This document shows, piece by piece, positions 1-9,960 of a DNA stretch of 64,000 nt (positions are counted from its first letter, which is position 1; every line of letters starts with the position of its first letter). Position numbers and translations under genes: made by a program. The stretch comes from Phytophthora colocasiae (Eukaryota; Oomycota; Peronosporomycetes; Peronosporales; Peronosporaceae), in contig JAGKQI010000047.1 of assembly GCA_018806915.1 (NCBI GenBank), positions 1,302,001 through 1,366,000 of the forward strand. The letters run 5' to 3'. The notes below the pieces were generated by a model, which was not told the origin of the DNA, did no database searches, and worked only from the letters and a program-made list of their open reading frames with translations.

Positions 1-1297
1 TCTTCTGGCGATGACACAAACCGCAAAGACGACGATAAGAAGACTGAAAGCATTCCAGATACTTCCTACGAGCCCACGGAGTATTGCAGGGCTCTCCAAA
101 TAAGTAGGGATTAGGGATTGGCGGGGCTGGAGGCGTCTCAATCCCTTATTGATGAACGTACCCTTAATTGACAATATTATTGTCAACTTCAACTTATAGG
201 ATACTATAAAGATCCGGTAAGAGTCGAGGAGTAAAGCAGTCCTCGAAACCTCTCCCGGTGGGCGTTATACCGTGCCGGGGACCACAGTCACTCTCATGCT
301 GGCATTTCCGATTTTGCGAACCAAGTCCAACACTCTTCTACTCAACTTGTTCACCCTCGTCATCCATGGCTACCTTAGACCCTGGTCTCTCGAACAAGGA
401 GATCTGTTCGTTGATGTATCGAGACCAAACAAGCGGAGGAAGAACCTGCAACGGATGCAACACCTTCATCTTTCAGGACCGAAGTCGCTGCAAAATCTGC
501 CAGTAAGAAGGCAAAACGGCGCCGTATCCAAGAAGAACCGGAAACCAACTTGGAGACATCAGGCAAAAAACGACGGCGTACAGGAAAAGAAGTGATGGAG
601 TCGATCAACATTCGAGCTGCACTGCGCGTAAAGGAGGCATCAATATACTCGAATCTCACGTGGCTGCCAGCCACTTCGGTACAAGTAGAGCGTCTTTTCT
701 CCAAGATTAAGTGCATGCTGGGGTATCTTCGGAAAAGCATCAGTCATGAGACGCTCGAGACCTTACTTTACCTGAAGATGAACTGGGACTTAGTGACGGA
801 CGAAGTGATTTCGAACGCCGTGAAACGCGCAGTTGAGGACGACAACGAAGAAGAAGCAGATCTCTAAAACCGTAGTTCTTAATCTGTAAGAAGTAGATAG
901 AGACCCCCTTTTCAATAATTGCGTAAGTGCCAAATATTGAGATGGCCGCTCCCTCCCTTATTGTCCCCCTACAATAATACCCCTTTTTCAATAACAATAC
1001 ATTTTTGGAGACCCCTGGGAGTATTGTGATGACGTCGAAAGCAATTGTGAAGCTGTCGTGTAGTGGCATCTCAATTTCGTGTAGCCAGAGCTTCATTTTA
1101 CATTTATTGTATCACATTCGTTTGTCGTAGGACCTAGATGTAGTTTCGTCTTTAGGTGTAGCGAACTAGTACTCCTTGATCGACTACATATAACAGTACT
1201 GTACATGACTATTGATCGGACCTGGTAAATTGATCGGCATAATCACACGACCCAAACACACGAGCCGACCAGTATACGAACCACGAAAAAGTCTATC
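1..1297 (+). mobile_element. Right end of a MULE DNA transposon, split by a hAT insertion
   Basis: Bases 1-86 and 1027-1297 match 12694-13050, the right end of the complete MULE in unit 2. They include the last codons of its transposase (stop at 1061-1063) and the right terminal inverted repeat around 1260-1284. The element ends at 1297 and is followed by gcctcatt, the 8-bp target duplication seen on both sides of the unit 2 copy. The left part lies outside the window. Confidence 0.85.
87..1017 (+). mobile_element. Non-autonomous hAT element, internal-deletion derivative
   Basis: The element starts with CAGGGCTCTCCAAA and ends with the near-complement TTTGGAGACCCCTG. It is flanked by the 9-base direct repeat ggagtattg (78-86 and 1018-1026). 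Its ends match the full-length element at 48075-50190, but about 1.2 kb of transposase gene is missing, with the junction near 488 at a shared cgc. The remaining fragments (BED zinc-finger start, nuclear-localisation stretch and C-terminal dimerisation region) cannot make a working transposase. It interrupts the tail of the MULE transposase, so it inserted after the MULE and probably after the segmental duplication, since unit 2 lacks it. Confidence 0.92.
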
Positions 1298-1417
1298 GCC
1301 TCATTTACACTCAGATTCAATTCTGCAGTCCACACCTTAAGTTAACCCCATACGAAGACACTTTACCTCTCCAGGTTCTAGCTAAAGACAAAAGTCGAAG
1401 ACGGTCGAGAGCTCAGT

Positions 1418-2311
1418 ATGTTCACGGAAGGAAACCTCCAGACCAACGTGCTGTTCAAGGCCGCCGGTGCCGTTGGCAAAGAGACACCGCAGTGGGTGCA
1501 GACCTGCAGAACGCCAACAAGGTGCCGCTCCTTGCCGTCGGACTCATGCAGCCCATTCCCAGGGTGCCCAACATCCTACCCGTGCAGGTCGTCAAGATCG
1601 GCCAGTTTGCTCTTGCTGTCACCAACTTCGAGACGACCACCATGGCTGGACGACGCATCCGTTCCACACCCAAGACAGCACTTAAAGGTGCAGGTGTAAC
1701 AGAGGTCGAGTTGGCTGCTGTCAGCAACGCCTACGCGCAGTACATGACCACCAAGAAGGAGTACTTGACACAGAACTACGAAGGCGCGTCGACGCTCTTT
1801 GGTCTCAACCAATTGGCGGCCGTGCAGCAGGAGCTCGCCCGCGTCGCCTCATCCGTGGCCGATTCGTCTGTTCCGCTGGACGTGGGTCCCACGCCGACCG
1901 AAGTTCACTGATCACGTTGCAGACGGGTGTGGTGCTCGATTCAGCGCCGTTGCTGAAATCCTTCAACTCCGTGCGCACTCAGCCGTCCAGCTCGTATGCT
2001 GTGGGGAGTGTCACCTCAGCCGCCGGCGCACACCCGAAGTACGCACTCACACTCGTTTCATCATTCTGCGACGTGCAGAAGCTCAGCTCCACCGGTGCGT
2101 ACACGACCGTCCCGACCGATGCGCACTGGGACTTACGCTACCACTGGGAGCACTACCTCATCGCCGAGAGCAAGAATATGTGCGAGTGGAACATCCGCAT
2201 TGGTGGGCAGCTGGTACGTATCGGTTCACACACCGTGGTTACTCGAAGAACCTGTTGGGTACGCTGAAAGCGTACGAAGGCACTTCCAACACCTTCACCG
2301 TAACTGCGTAG
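1418..2311 (+). pseudogene. Neutral ceramidase pseudogene, C-terminal half (unit 1)
   Basis: Three reading frames in succession resemble the C-terminal half of neutral ceramidases, which cleave ceramide to sphingosine and fatty acid. Recognisable blocks are VPVQVVKIGQ, the TTMAGRR segment, NAYAQYMTTKKEY, the YEGASTLFG block, DAHWDLRYHW and a final GTYRFTHRGYSKN block before the stop at 2311. Frame changes fall near 1490, 1905 and 2215, so no continuous product is possible. The catalytic N-terminal part of the family is absent. The unit 2 copy has the same three frameshifts, so the gene was already dead before duplication. It lies directly downstream of the MULE right end. Confidence 0.78.
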
Positions 2312-3187
2312 ACCTGACTGGCACTACAGGTTTCAAGCTGACTGCATTGTCTGTAATGTTAACTTCTCAAAACATGTCGTAAATCCTTGCGCATGTAGCT
2401 ATTTTGTTTCTGTGTTGACGAGTCCATTCTACCCCAAAGAACGCAGATACTACGTAGTACTGTACAAGTACGTCGAATGTTGGATCGTGAGGACCACCTA
2501 GACGATTAACGACTTGCAGTAATCTAAATCTTCGATCGTGGAGTACATCGACAACAGAAATTGTATAGTGCCTATTTCGAAGTATTCATGCTGGCTAATA
2601 AGAATACGATATGGGGCTGAAAGACGACGATGCTCTGGGTTTAATGCTTGAGTGTGGAGATGTTCCTGCATTTAAAGAGGTTCCAGTTGTGAGAATGCGT
2701 TTTGAGAATGAGTTGTTTTGATCGAACAGACATCAATTCTGTAATGAAAGACAAAATGTAAGTACCTGTGTGTTATGGTGGGGGGTCCATTCGTTCCCTC
2801 CTTTATGTATTCGAGGTGTTGAGGCAAGCATAATGAAGTTTTTTCTGTATGATCGTTGGTAGGGAGGGGCATATTCGAGGTGGATATTGATGATATCTAA
2901 TCTGTTTCTATGCTGAAAAACGGCAACGAAGAACCAGAGCGATGTGTTAATTGCGGACGTTAGAGCTCTTCTTCGCGAAGAATAGCACCGTATGGCTGCG
3001 ATGGGCTGTGAAATTGGGTTCCGGAAGGCGATTAATCTAGAAGTTCTACACACTTGCTACCATCAAAGGAAGGGCCTCAGTTTGCCTGCATCGACATATG
3101 TGAATACTGGAAATTATAAATGTACTTTCAAATTCTACATGTAGTTATAAGGATAACAGGCTTTCACTTGCTCAGAATATGCCTTTT
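2312..3187. other. Intergenic, no gene recognised
   Basis: This stretch is shared with 14065-14942 at near identity. Only short open frames on both strands are present, none with a recognisable domain. A minus-strand frame at 2733-3053 is unremarkable in composition and I do not call it a gene. Confidence 0.5.
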
Positions 3188-3756
3188 GTCTAGAGCTAGG
3201 ACCTGGAGAGGTAAAGTGTCCCCGTATTGTGGTTAACTTACGGTGTGGACTACCGAATCGAATCTGCTCGACCTCACAGTGAGTGTAAATGAAGCAGGTC
3301 AAAGTTGCTTGAATTCAAGTCATAGTGCTGGGTGTAAAACCTGTGGCTGAAGCTTCATGATGAATTGCGTCGAATAGAGCCACCAAGACAAGACACAGTA
3401 GTGGTGATGATGGGAGAATCATTACAGAACACTACAAGCTGGTAGCTCGACTGTACTCGTTCAGTGAAGCGCCCAGCAGAGAAGTGAATTGATTCCCACT
3501 CCGATCAGATGATTTCTGCAAACGCACATTAATCCCCGTCATTTTGCAAGCACTGATTTCTATGTAGCGATGAATAAAGCCTTTGACTTTTATCAATTGT
3601 GAATCCGCCGTACTCGTTTGCGATTCTCCAAGATCTGCTTACCGTACCTAGATGAACAGAAGACAATGTTTACAGCAGGACAGAAGGAGAACTTGTAATT
3701 GATTTTAATCTGGAACCAATTTGTACTCCACTAGCAGTCTTTCAGTAGAGACGAAA

Positions 3757-4155
3757 TCACGCCGCGAGATCCAGGTGGATCGCGTAGCCGTTGAGTACCT
3801 GATCGTATTTCCCTTTCTTCTTGGACGTCAAGAGATTGGTTAGTTGCGACAGAGTATACTTCTTCTCCCACTTGTTGTAAGTGGAAGTCGCCTTCGTAGG
3901 ATCTTTCATTATTTTTTTGGCCAACACTTTCGCTAGCAACTGATCTGCCTTATCAAGAATACCGCGTTCCTCTGTGTCGGGTTTCGCTTTCTCATGGTCT
4001 ACACGAAGAAATCTTCTGCCACCGGCATCACCGCTCAGTCGTGCACCGAGCGAGTGCACCATCGATATCTTGTTTTGGTTGGCGTTCGCAGTTGCGATAC
4101 ACGTCGTGCAGTAGATGGCGGCCATCACAGCGGGCAGTATGAAGGACAGACGCAT
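3757..4155 (-). CDS. RxLR-EER effector candidate, copy 1 (RFLR)
   Basis: A 132-residue secreted protein. The start is the ATG at 4155, because a hydrophobic signal peptide of about 25 residues follows directly ([16 protein letters not shown] and onward to an ANA-type cleavage site) and the core promoter lies about 50 bases upstream. The mature part has RFLR at residues 48-51 and EER at 62-64, the hallmark spacing of oomycete effectors delivered into plant cells. The C-terminal domain of about 65 residues is Lys-rich and helical-looking, with aromatic positions in [10 protein letters not shown] and [10 protein letters not shown]; it may be a single WY-type fold, which is inference. There is no intron. 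It lies in the left arm of the inverted repeat, divergent from kanadaptin. The cellular target is unknown. Confidence 0.85.
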   Translation of the reverse strand: MRLSFILPAVMAAIYCTTCIATANANQNKISMVHSLGARLSGDAGGRRFLRVDHEKAKPDTEERGILDKADQLLAKVLAKKIMKDPTKATSTYNKWEKKYTLSQLTNLLTSKKKGKYDQVLNGYAIHLDLAA

Positions 4156-4199
4156 GGTTTGAATTGCTTGAAGACTTGAGAGGTTGCTAGTTGGAAGCG

Positions 4200-4212
4200 A
4201 AATGGAAAATGG
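4200..4212 (-). promoter_or_regulatory. Oomycete core promoter (Inr plus flanking element) of RxLR copy 1
   Basis: On the minus strand the sequence CCATTTTCCATTT fits the oomycete composite start element TCATTYYNCAWTTT with one mismatch. It is about 45-55 bases upstream of the RxLR ATG, the usual spacing for a short oomycete 5' UTR. The same element precedes all four RxLR copies. Confidence 0.75.
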
Positions 4213-4231
4213 CACCATTGGGTGGAGGACG

Positions 4232-4380
4232 CATGTGATCTAACGGGTTTGTAGCGACGTGACCAAACATGATTATGATCGCCAATATTGGCGATCATAC
4301 CGTAATCCCCCTCGTGGTAATCAATATTGGCGATCATAATCATGTTTGGTCACGTCGCTACAAACACGTTAGATCACATG
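4232..4380. mobile_element. Palindromic MITE with 59-bp terminal inverted repeats (intact copy)
   Basis: Bases 4232-4290 and 4322-4380 are near-perfect inverted complements (one mismatch seen, at the g/t in taacgggttt versus its partner), separated by about 31 bases. The inner arm ends contain the self-complementary caatattg. There is no coding capacity. The unit 2 copy at 20584-20731 has a degraded inner palindrome. It sits exactly where homology between the RxLR arms ends. Confidence 0.75.
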
Positions 4381-4433
4381 ACCAAATCGCTTGGTCGTGT
4401 AGAGAGTCAATGAACTTTATTATTTGTGTAGAA

Positions 4434-4735
4434 GGGCTCGCCGGTGGCCCAGTGGGTTAGCATCCGCTGATCCACGAACTGACCGAGGGTTCGAGCCCCG
4501 CCTCCGTCGCCCTTTTCGACTTCTGCTCTCCTCTCTCACCGCTGCCCTTCTCTGTTCATTTCCCATCACTCACAAGCTCTTCTCTAAGACATCGGGACCA
4601 ATCAAGGCACAACTAACACGGAGACTCAAGGAGTTGCCGGCCAGGCACCAGCTGGGGGCTCATCAACGGTGGCCCATTGGGCAAAATTCCCAAGAAATTC
4701 AAGCGTACCGGTCATAGACTAAGGGTAACCGAGTA
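4434..4735 (+). mobile_element. SINE-like element with tRNA-derived head
   Basis: A box A-like sequence TGGCCCAGTGGG (4445-4456) and a box B-like sequence GGTTCGAGCCC (4488-4498) are spaced as in an internal RNA polymerase III promoter. The bases around them can be folded only poorly as a tRNA (the acceptor arms do not pair), so this is a tRNA-derived repeat head and not a tRNA gene. A pyrimidine-rich non-tRNA body follows. The 3' boundary is approximate. A copy with the same layout is at 20785-21086. Confidence 0.45.
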
Positions 4736-5050
4736 GCCGTAGGAAATTATTTGGTAGGAGTAACCTTGCTTAGACGTCAATGCGCCTGTTTCTAACAGGC
4801 TTCGAAATACGGTAAGTAAGGGAAATGGTCAATTAATAGTGATCGACTCGTATTGGTTTATATTTAACATATATTACGACCAATCGGATTCGACTTTCTT
4901 ATCCATTCATGCAAAGATGGCCAAGTACCGCATATGCCCTGTCCTAAGCGAACGCCAATGTGCACTCTAAACATTAGGGTTAATTACTTCAACCACGAAT
5001 TAGTAGGTAAAAGGTAGGAGTTATAATCGTTCATAGAGAATTAAAAAGAG

Positions 5051-5123
5051 TGGACGCGGCGGGAATTGAACCCGCGTCCATCCGCATAAAATGCGGTGCT
5101 CTTGCCAATTGAGCTACGCGTCC
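5051..5123 (-). tRNA. tRNA-like gene, anticodon TTT (Lys) as read
   Basis: On the minus strand 73 bases fold with a perfect 7-bp acceptor stem (GGACGCG with CGCGTCC, discriminator A), a TA at positions 8-9, a 4-bp D stem, and a perfect 5-bp T stem (GCGGG/CCCGC) around TTCAATT. The anticodon arm is irregular: ACCGC/GCGGA has an A-A mismatch, position 26 is missing, and the 7-base loop ATTTTAT places TTT at the anticodon. It lies inside the pogo transposon. It may be a real Lys tRNA, a captured tRNA or a pseudogene; the irregular arm keeps confidence moderate. Confidence 0.6.
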
Positions 5124-5177
5124 AAGCGCACTTGGTTACCTTCAAAATTAAAATAAGTAAGAAAAAACAATCGGGTT

Positions 5178-6807
5178 TTATTGTAATTCATCATCGGAGA
5201 AATCACTGCTAGCATACTCATCGTCTGTGGTTATAAATCTCCCAGTAGCACCAAGGTCAGTAAGCTTGTTAAGTATTTCGGTGATGCAGTCAGTATCAGT
5301 TAGCACTGAATCGTCAATTGGAGTGCGTACGTCACCAAGCAAGCCACATTTCGAAAACCCACTTACAATCGTCTTGCTGCTGAGTTCGGTCCAGCTTTCT
5401 GCAATCCATGACGTTATGTCCGTGCGTTTGGGCGCTACCATTTGAAAGGAAGACCTTGGAGTTTTCTCGAGAATACTACTGACCTTCTCTTGCCACCTCT
5501 TGTATCTCGTCTCTTGTGATCTGTCCAACCTGATGTGCCAAGGATTCCCTTTCGGTAATTCTATCTCGCTCCATGGCATGGTGGTGAGCTATCTGAGCAC
5601 GAAGGCCTTCCACCCAGCGTGCCCGTAGCCGACTTTTAAATGGCTGATTCCACGCGACGTCCGCTGGTTGGCATACATAGGTGTAGCGAGGGGGTACCTT
5701 CATCAACATAACGTTGATGGACTCAGCATAGTCAGTCACCTCCTGCGTCCAATGACCCGAGAAATCATCCCAGATAAGCAACACCTTCTCGTCCATGTTG
5801 TCCCTGCAACTAAAGTGAAAGCGAAGGAACTCTAACGAGATGCGTGAGTTCCACCAAGCCGTTGGGTTGCCGTAAATGCGGCAGTTATGTAGAGCTTGTA
5901 GTGCGAACATCTCTTTCCACAGGCGTACTCCGAATCCATGCCGCTTAGTGTCATTAGCTACCTGAACTTGGCCCCGACGTGAAGATCCGCTCTTGAACAC
6001 GAGAAACGGATCATATTTGTTTCCGTGCCAGTCACCCAGTAGCATCACAGTAGCTCGCTCTTTGTCCTTGCCACTGCACTTTACCCATACCGTTTTTTCA
6101 CCGCGTTTGGTGATAGTCTTGCGCGGTAGATACTCGAAAAACACAGCTAGAAGCGTTGCATATCAGTAGGGCTCAATGGTTTAAAACTGACAAACGTACG
6201 TACCTGTTTGGTCCGCGTTGTATACAGTAGTAATACCGTTTTGGACGATAGCCGCTCGTACTTCACCAATAAACTTGGCTTTTGCTTCTGCTGCATCTTC
6301 GGGTGTAGTTTGACCCTGTCGTGTCCTTGCTCGTATCGATAGCTTATGGCGCTTCATGAATCTTCTCCGCCATGAATGAGATGCCTTGAATATGTCAGGG
6401 CTCAAATCTTCATCAGCAGCCACCTCCAAGGCCTTGTAGTGCAGCATTTGAGACGTAACAGGGCATCCCTCTCGACGCATCGAACTCAGCCAAAGCACGA
6501 TATCGTTCTCAGCATCACTGGATAGAGTTGTAGCTTGGCCTGTACTTCGTAAATTCTTGAGGTGTCCCTTACCGTCACTACATAACGAATTAATATGAGC
6601 TGCCTGCTTTTTCCATTTTGAAATTTGTTTTTGCTTGCGTGTCTTTTCAGAAGCAGTACAGGCTGGATAGAAGTGATCAATAGCTTCGTTTACACTGTGG
6701 TTAGCGGCTACATAATCTAACACAAGACGTTTGTGAGTGTAATCGACTGCGATACGACAATATCGCTTCGGCTTCTTGCCACCTCCCGTTGTGCGAGGTC
6801 TCCCCAT
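5178..6807 (-). pseudogene. pogo-type DDE transposase, two exons, frameshifted
   Basis: Exon 1 runs from the ATG at 6807 to 6204 and encodes a helix-turn-helix, CENP-B-like DNA-binding region. It ends in the first catalytic Asp motif YNADQT. A 57-bp GT-AG intron (6147-6203) follows. Exon 2 carries LLIWDDFSGHW (second Asp) and PADVAWNQPFK (third Asp), so the triad is D-D-D as in DDE_1/pogo enzymes. Near 5575 the frame shifts by one base: the first frame stops at 5476, while the continuation with PWSEIELPKG runs to 5178. The enzyme is therefore probably truncated, although both catalytic Asp motifs of exon 2 precede the shift. Confidence 0.85.
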
Positions 6808-6970
6808 GGCAATTTAGCCAATGCTTCTTACATGTACGCCCTCCAGCCTATAATTAGCCGGCTCAACGGAGTTTTTTACCTTAAACCATATGCCAAAAAT
6901 AGAACTATGCTATTGGTCAAAATACATGTTCGCTTAGGAAAAAACTTCGCTTAGGACAGGACAGATGCGG

Positions 6971-8787
6971 TACACACTTCCAGACTGGAGCTCTTCCGGG
7001 CGCAATGCGTTCGATATCTACTTAGAAGTAATCAAGAATGGCGTAGTGGTAGAAACACTGTCATTACCCCGCACTAGTGACCGCAGTTACGTCGTGGTTG
7101 GCCGCATGGAGACTGTGTGCGACTTGACGCTGGCTCATCCATCCATCTCGCGGGTGCACGCAGCTCTGCAGTTCGACGAACAGGGCGCGTTGTTCCTCTA
7201 CGACCTGCACAGTACGCACGGCTGCTATGTGAATAAGAAGCGCACACTGTCAGAAGAGTTCGTGCGACTGCATATCGGGGACGTGCTGGTTTTCGGCGAA
7301 TCAACGCGGTTGTACGCAGTGTGCGGTCCGCCAGAACTACTACCGGCCGAGTACGAGTCACTGAATTTGGCCAAGTTTAGGGAAAAATTGGATAAGAAAC
7401 GAGAAATTTTGGGGAAAAAGAAGCAAGAAGAAGATCGAGGAGCATCGTGGGGTTTTGGAGAAGATGCAGAAAAGAAGAAAGTGATGAAGAAGATCAAGGA
7501 AATTCGAAAGAGGAACAAGAAGGTCTGCCGGAGTATCTCCGAAATGTAAGGATAAGAGAAAATTGTCAAGATATTATGGTAGCTAACTATATCTTTTTAT
7601 TTGCCCTTTAGTTGAAGGAGGACAATGAGCCATACAAGTCCAGTGTGAGTCAGACTCAGGTGAATGAGAGGGATCAGCGACTGTATCAGCAACTTCAAAC
7701 ACGGATCCGTAAGATGGAGAATTTAAAACTGGAGAAATCCAGGATTTTAGCCAAGCAGAACCAGTTGGATGGATTATCGGAAGGACAGCAACGAACGCTG
7801 GAAAGGAACGAGCAGCGTATTGATACACTGATGAAGGAGATTGATGATCTGGAACGACGGATTCACTCTAAAAATGACCAGAGAACGAAGACAAGTGGAA
7901 ATGCTGGTGCTCTCAGGAAGAAGCGGAATATTAACGAGGAGTTGTACGGATACAGCAGTGACGAGGATGACTTTTATGATCGAACGAAGGCTAATCAGCA
8001 GAAAATTGCAGCGCGGAAGCAGAAAGTTACTGGCGTTTCTACGGAAGCGACAGTGGTGTCGTCTGCTCGACTACCAAAGAGCGAGGTGCTCACGGCAGAA
8101 TCTATTCAAGAGAAGGTCAAGAAGCTGGAGGATGAACTAACAAAGGTTGAGAAGGATTTGGCTGCTGCATCGGCTAGAGTTTCTACAGAGGAAGAGACCA
8201 AGGAGGAGGAGGAGGATGTGGACTCTTTGGACATTTTCATGGCTGCGACGACGACTCAGCTTCATGTAAGCGAGGTGGATACTCTGACACAACGGAAAGC
8301 AGAAATTGAGTCCGAGTTGAAGTGCCAGGGACATCTTCTGGCTATAGCAACGCCAGCATTAGCTGCTCTGCCAGTCCAAAACCCAGTGGAGAAATCCGAC
8401 AAGAGCAGTTCGTCAGTGGAGAAAGAGTCTTCAGTCCAAGAGATAACTCCTTCGGCCTCTGAACCTGAAAAATCGAAGACTGAAGTTCAACCTAAGCGCA
8501 AAGACTCTGTGCCCGAAAGTAATGAAACACCAGTGGAGACGAAACCTCCTAACAAGCCGAAGGCACGACCGGCCACTTCACAGATGCAGAATAGTGCAGA
8601 TAATTCTATCTCGCCAAAGCGAAGACGCGTTTCAGGTCCAGCAATGGGTCCATCTCATCAAATGAAACCTGCGAATGGTCTCCAAGAGGACTCGAGTGTT
8701 CTAGAAGGAGGCGACCAAGTCTGGGTGCCGCCTTCAAACCAAACAGGCGATGGTCGAACGAAGCTGAATGACAAGTACGGTTACTAA
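6971..8787 (+). pseudogene. Kanadaptin homologue, unit 1 copy, disrupted
   Basis: This copy is colinear with the intact gene at 21268-23094. Its first codons remain at 4917-4927, but the pogo element separates them from the rest and a stop follows within the element. A second lesion is a one-base loss in an A run near 7470 (aaaagaag instead of aaaaagaag), which puts the acidic tail of exon 1 out of frame and stops it at 7549. The 66-bp intron (7546-7611) and exon 2 (7612-8787, ending NDKYGY) are otherwise preserved. Two independent lesions make it a pseudogene; selection could have been relaxed because unit 2 supplies a complete copy. Confidence 0.9.
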
Positions 8788-8893
8788 ATCTCGGGTATTA
8801 CAACCAAGTCAGCTCCAATTTGCTTTCAGCAGTATCTACTCATTCCCTGACGATAGTAATACGATAAACAGGGTACAGTATACTGGACCGAAC

Positions 8894-9200
8894 CAATCCA
8901 TTGTCAGTGACAATGGATTGACAGTTGGTGACAATTTGTCACCTGTCGAGTTGAAGTTTTACACCGGATCCTACCGGACGAGTCTCATCTCTTCTAATGA
9001 AGATTTTCAGATTGGTTTATCCACGAAAACCTCACCTGTATACGACCAAAACGGTAACGCGTCTTCTACTAGCTTAAGTGCGCTGGACCCAACATATTAT
9101 AAGACATCGGAGCTTGCCGGTGGTATATGTTGGGTCCAGCGCGCGTATGGCATAATATGCCAAAAAAAAAAATTGGTATGGCATATTATTATGCCATACG
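8894..9200. repeat. Hairpin cluster downstream of kanadaptin, unit 1
   Basis: Four inverted repeats occur in about 300 bases. They are 8894-8920 (13-bp arms, 1-base centre), 8927-8943 (8-bp arms), 9080-9142 (18-bp arms, 27-base spacer, contains ctggacccaacatat) and 9144-9200 (14-bp arms around an A run). They could be MITE remnants or structured 3' UTR elements. The same set is in unit 2 at about 23201-23508. Confidence 0.7.
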
Positions 9201-9770
9201 CCGTTGCAGTCTTAAAAAATCACAAAAATATTTGTTGTTTCTTTGAAAACACGGTCGCCATCTCACGCCAACGGTGTTGGCGATCTACAAGTTGTCGATA
9301 AACGGATCCTACATAAAACTTCGAAGTAAGTCCAAATAACGACAGATAAAGACGACGGACGTCTTAGCAATGTGCATCTGACCACCTAAGAATACATGTA
9401 CAAGTGAAGCATTTACGCACTTTTTCGTTTGGTTGAATATTATTTATAAGAAGAAGACGAAGTTGATTAACTACTTAGTGGAAATATCGTTTCGCTAGCG
9501 ATGTAATAATAGGTAAGTTGTCGTAAGTAGATATTATCTACTTACGACAACTTACCTAGCATAGAAAGCTATGTAAGCTTACTGGTGTTGGCGCGAACGG
9601 CAACATTTGGTCGGGGAGACCTTCACGTCAACGGTGTTGGCGTTCGGTGCACACGTATGACGTGAATTAAAAATGCACCCAAGCGAAGGAGGGTCTCACA
9701 ATGACGGCGATTACCCAACGATTTTTAAGCAATTCGTGATACAAGTCTGATGGTGACGAGGTGCGTCCTC
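9201..9770. other. Non-coding stretch between kanadaptin and RxLR copy 3
   Basis: Apart from the palindrome at 9510-9558, this holds two repeats of a caacggtgttggcg-like motif near 9268 and 9638 and no convincing open reading frame. It is shared with unit 2. Confidence 0.5.
9510..9558. repeat. 49-base perfect palindrome, unit 1
   Basis: Two 24-base arms beginning taggtaagttgtcg are exact inverted complements around a single central T. Such a perfect palindrome is unlikely by chance and would extrude as a cruciform or fold as a long RNA hairpin. The unit 2 copy at 23818-23866 is also perfect, so it is either recent or maintained. Confidence 0.85.
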
Positions 9771-9782
9771 CACCCAATGGTG

Positions 9783-9795
9783 CCATTTTCCATTT
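9783..9795 (+). promoter_or_regulatory. Duplicated core promoter upstream of RxLR copy 3 (distal)
   Basis: CCATTTTCCATTT, the Inr plus flanking element, is in the first tandem unit. A transcript starting here would carry the 29-codon upstream frame beginning at 9840. Confidence 0.65.
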
Positions 9796-9903
9796 CGCTT
9801 CCAACTAGCAACCTCTCAAGTCTTCAAGCAATTCAAACCATGCGTCTGTCCTTCATACTGCCCGCTGTGATGGCCGCCATCTACTGCACGACGCCCAATG
9901 GTG

Positions 9904-9916
9904 CCATTTTCCATTT
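9904..9916 (+). promoter_or_regulatory. Core promoter of RxLR copy 3 (proximal)
   Basis: The same CCATTTTCCATTT element lies in the second tandem unit, about 50 bases before the ATG at 9961. Confidence 0.7.
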
Positions 9917-9960
9917 CGCTTCCAACTAGCAACCTCTCAAGTCTTCAAGCAATTCAAACC

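Larger units (their letters stand above)
3188..4231 (-). repeat. Left arm of the inverted repeat flanking kanadaptin, unit 1
   Basis: The reverse complement of this stretch matches 9771-10820, continued with lower identity at 13051-13150 beyond the MULE insertion. Both arms carry an RxLR gene and its flanks, so the genes are divergently oriented with kanadaptin between them. The homology of the arms stops immediately before the MITE at 4232. Confidence 0.85.
4928..6970 (-). mobile_element. pogo-type (Tc1/mariner superfamily) DNA transposon inserted in kanadaptin
   Basis: The two ends are inverted repeats of about 25 bases beginning CCGCAT and containing CCTGTCCTAAGCGAA. The element is flanked by TA on both sides (4926-4927 and 6971-6972), the target site of this superfamily. 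The empty site is visible in unit 2 at 21268, where kanadaptin runs through uninterrupted. It carries a two-exon transposase on the minus strand and a tRNA-like gene near its left end. The insertion falls inside codon 4 of the unit 1 kanadaptin. Confidence 0.93.

Noticed and set aside
2733..3053. A 106-codon minus-strand frame in the duplicated intergenic region
   Set aside because: No domain, no promoter element and no distinct codon pattern; duplication alone explains its conservation.
4434..4515. A tRNA gene on the plus strand at the head of the SINE-like repeat
   Set aside because: The box A and box B motifs are present but the acceptor arms do not pair and no sensible anticodon arm forms.
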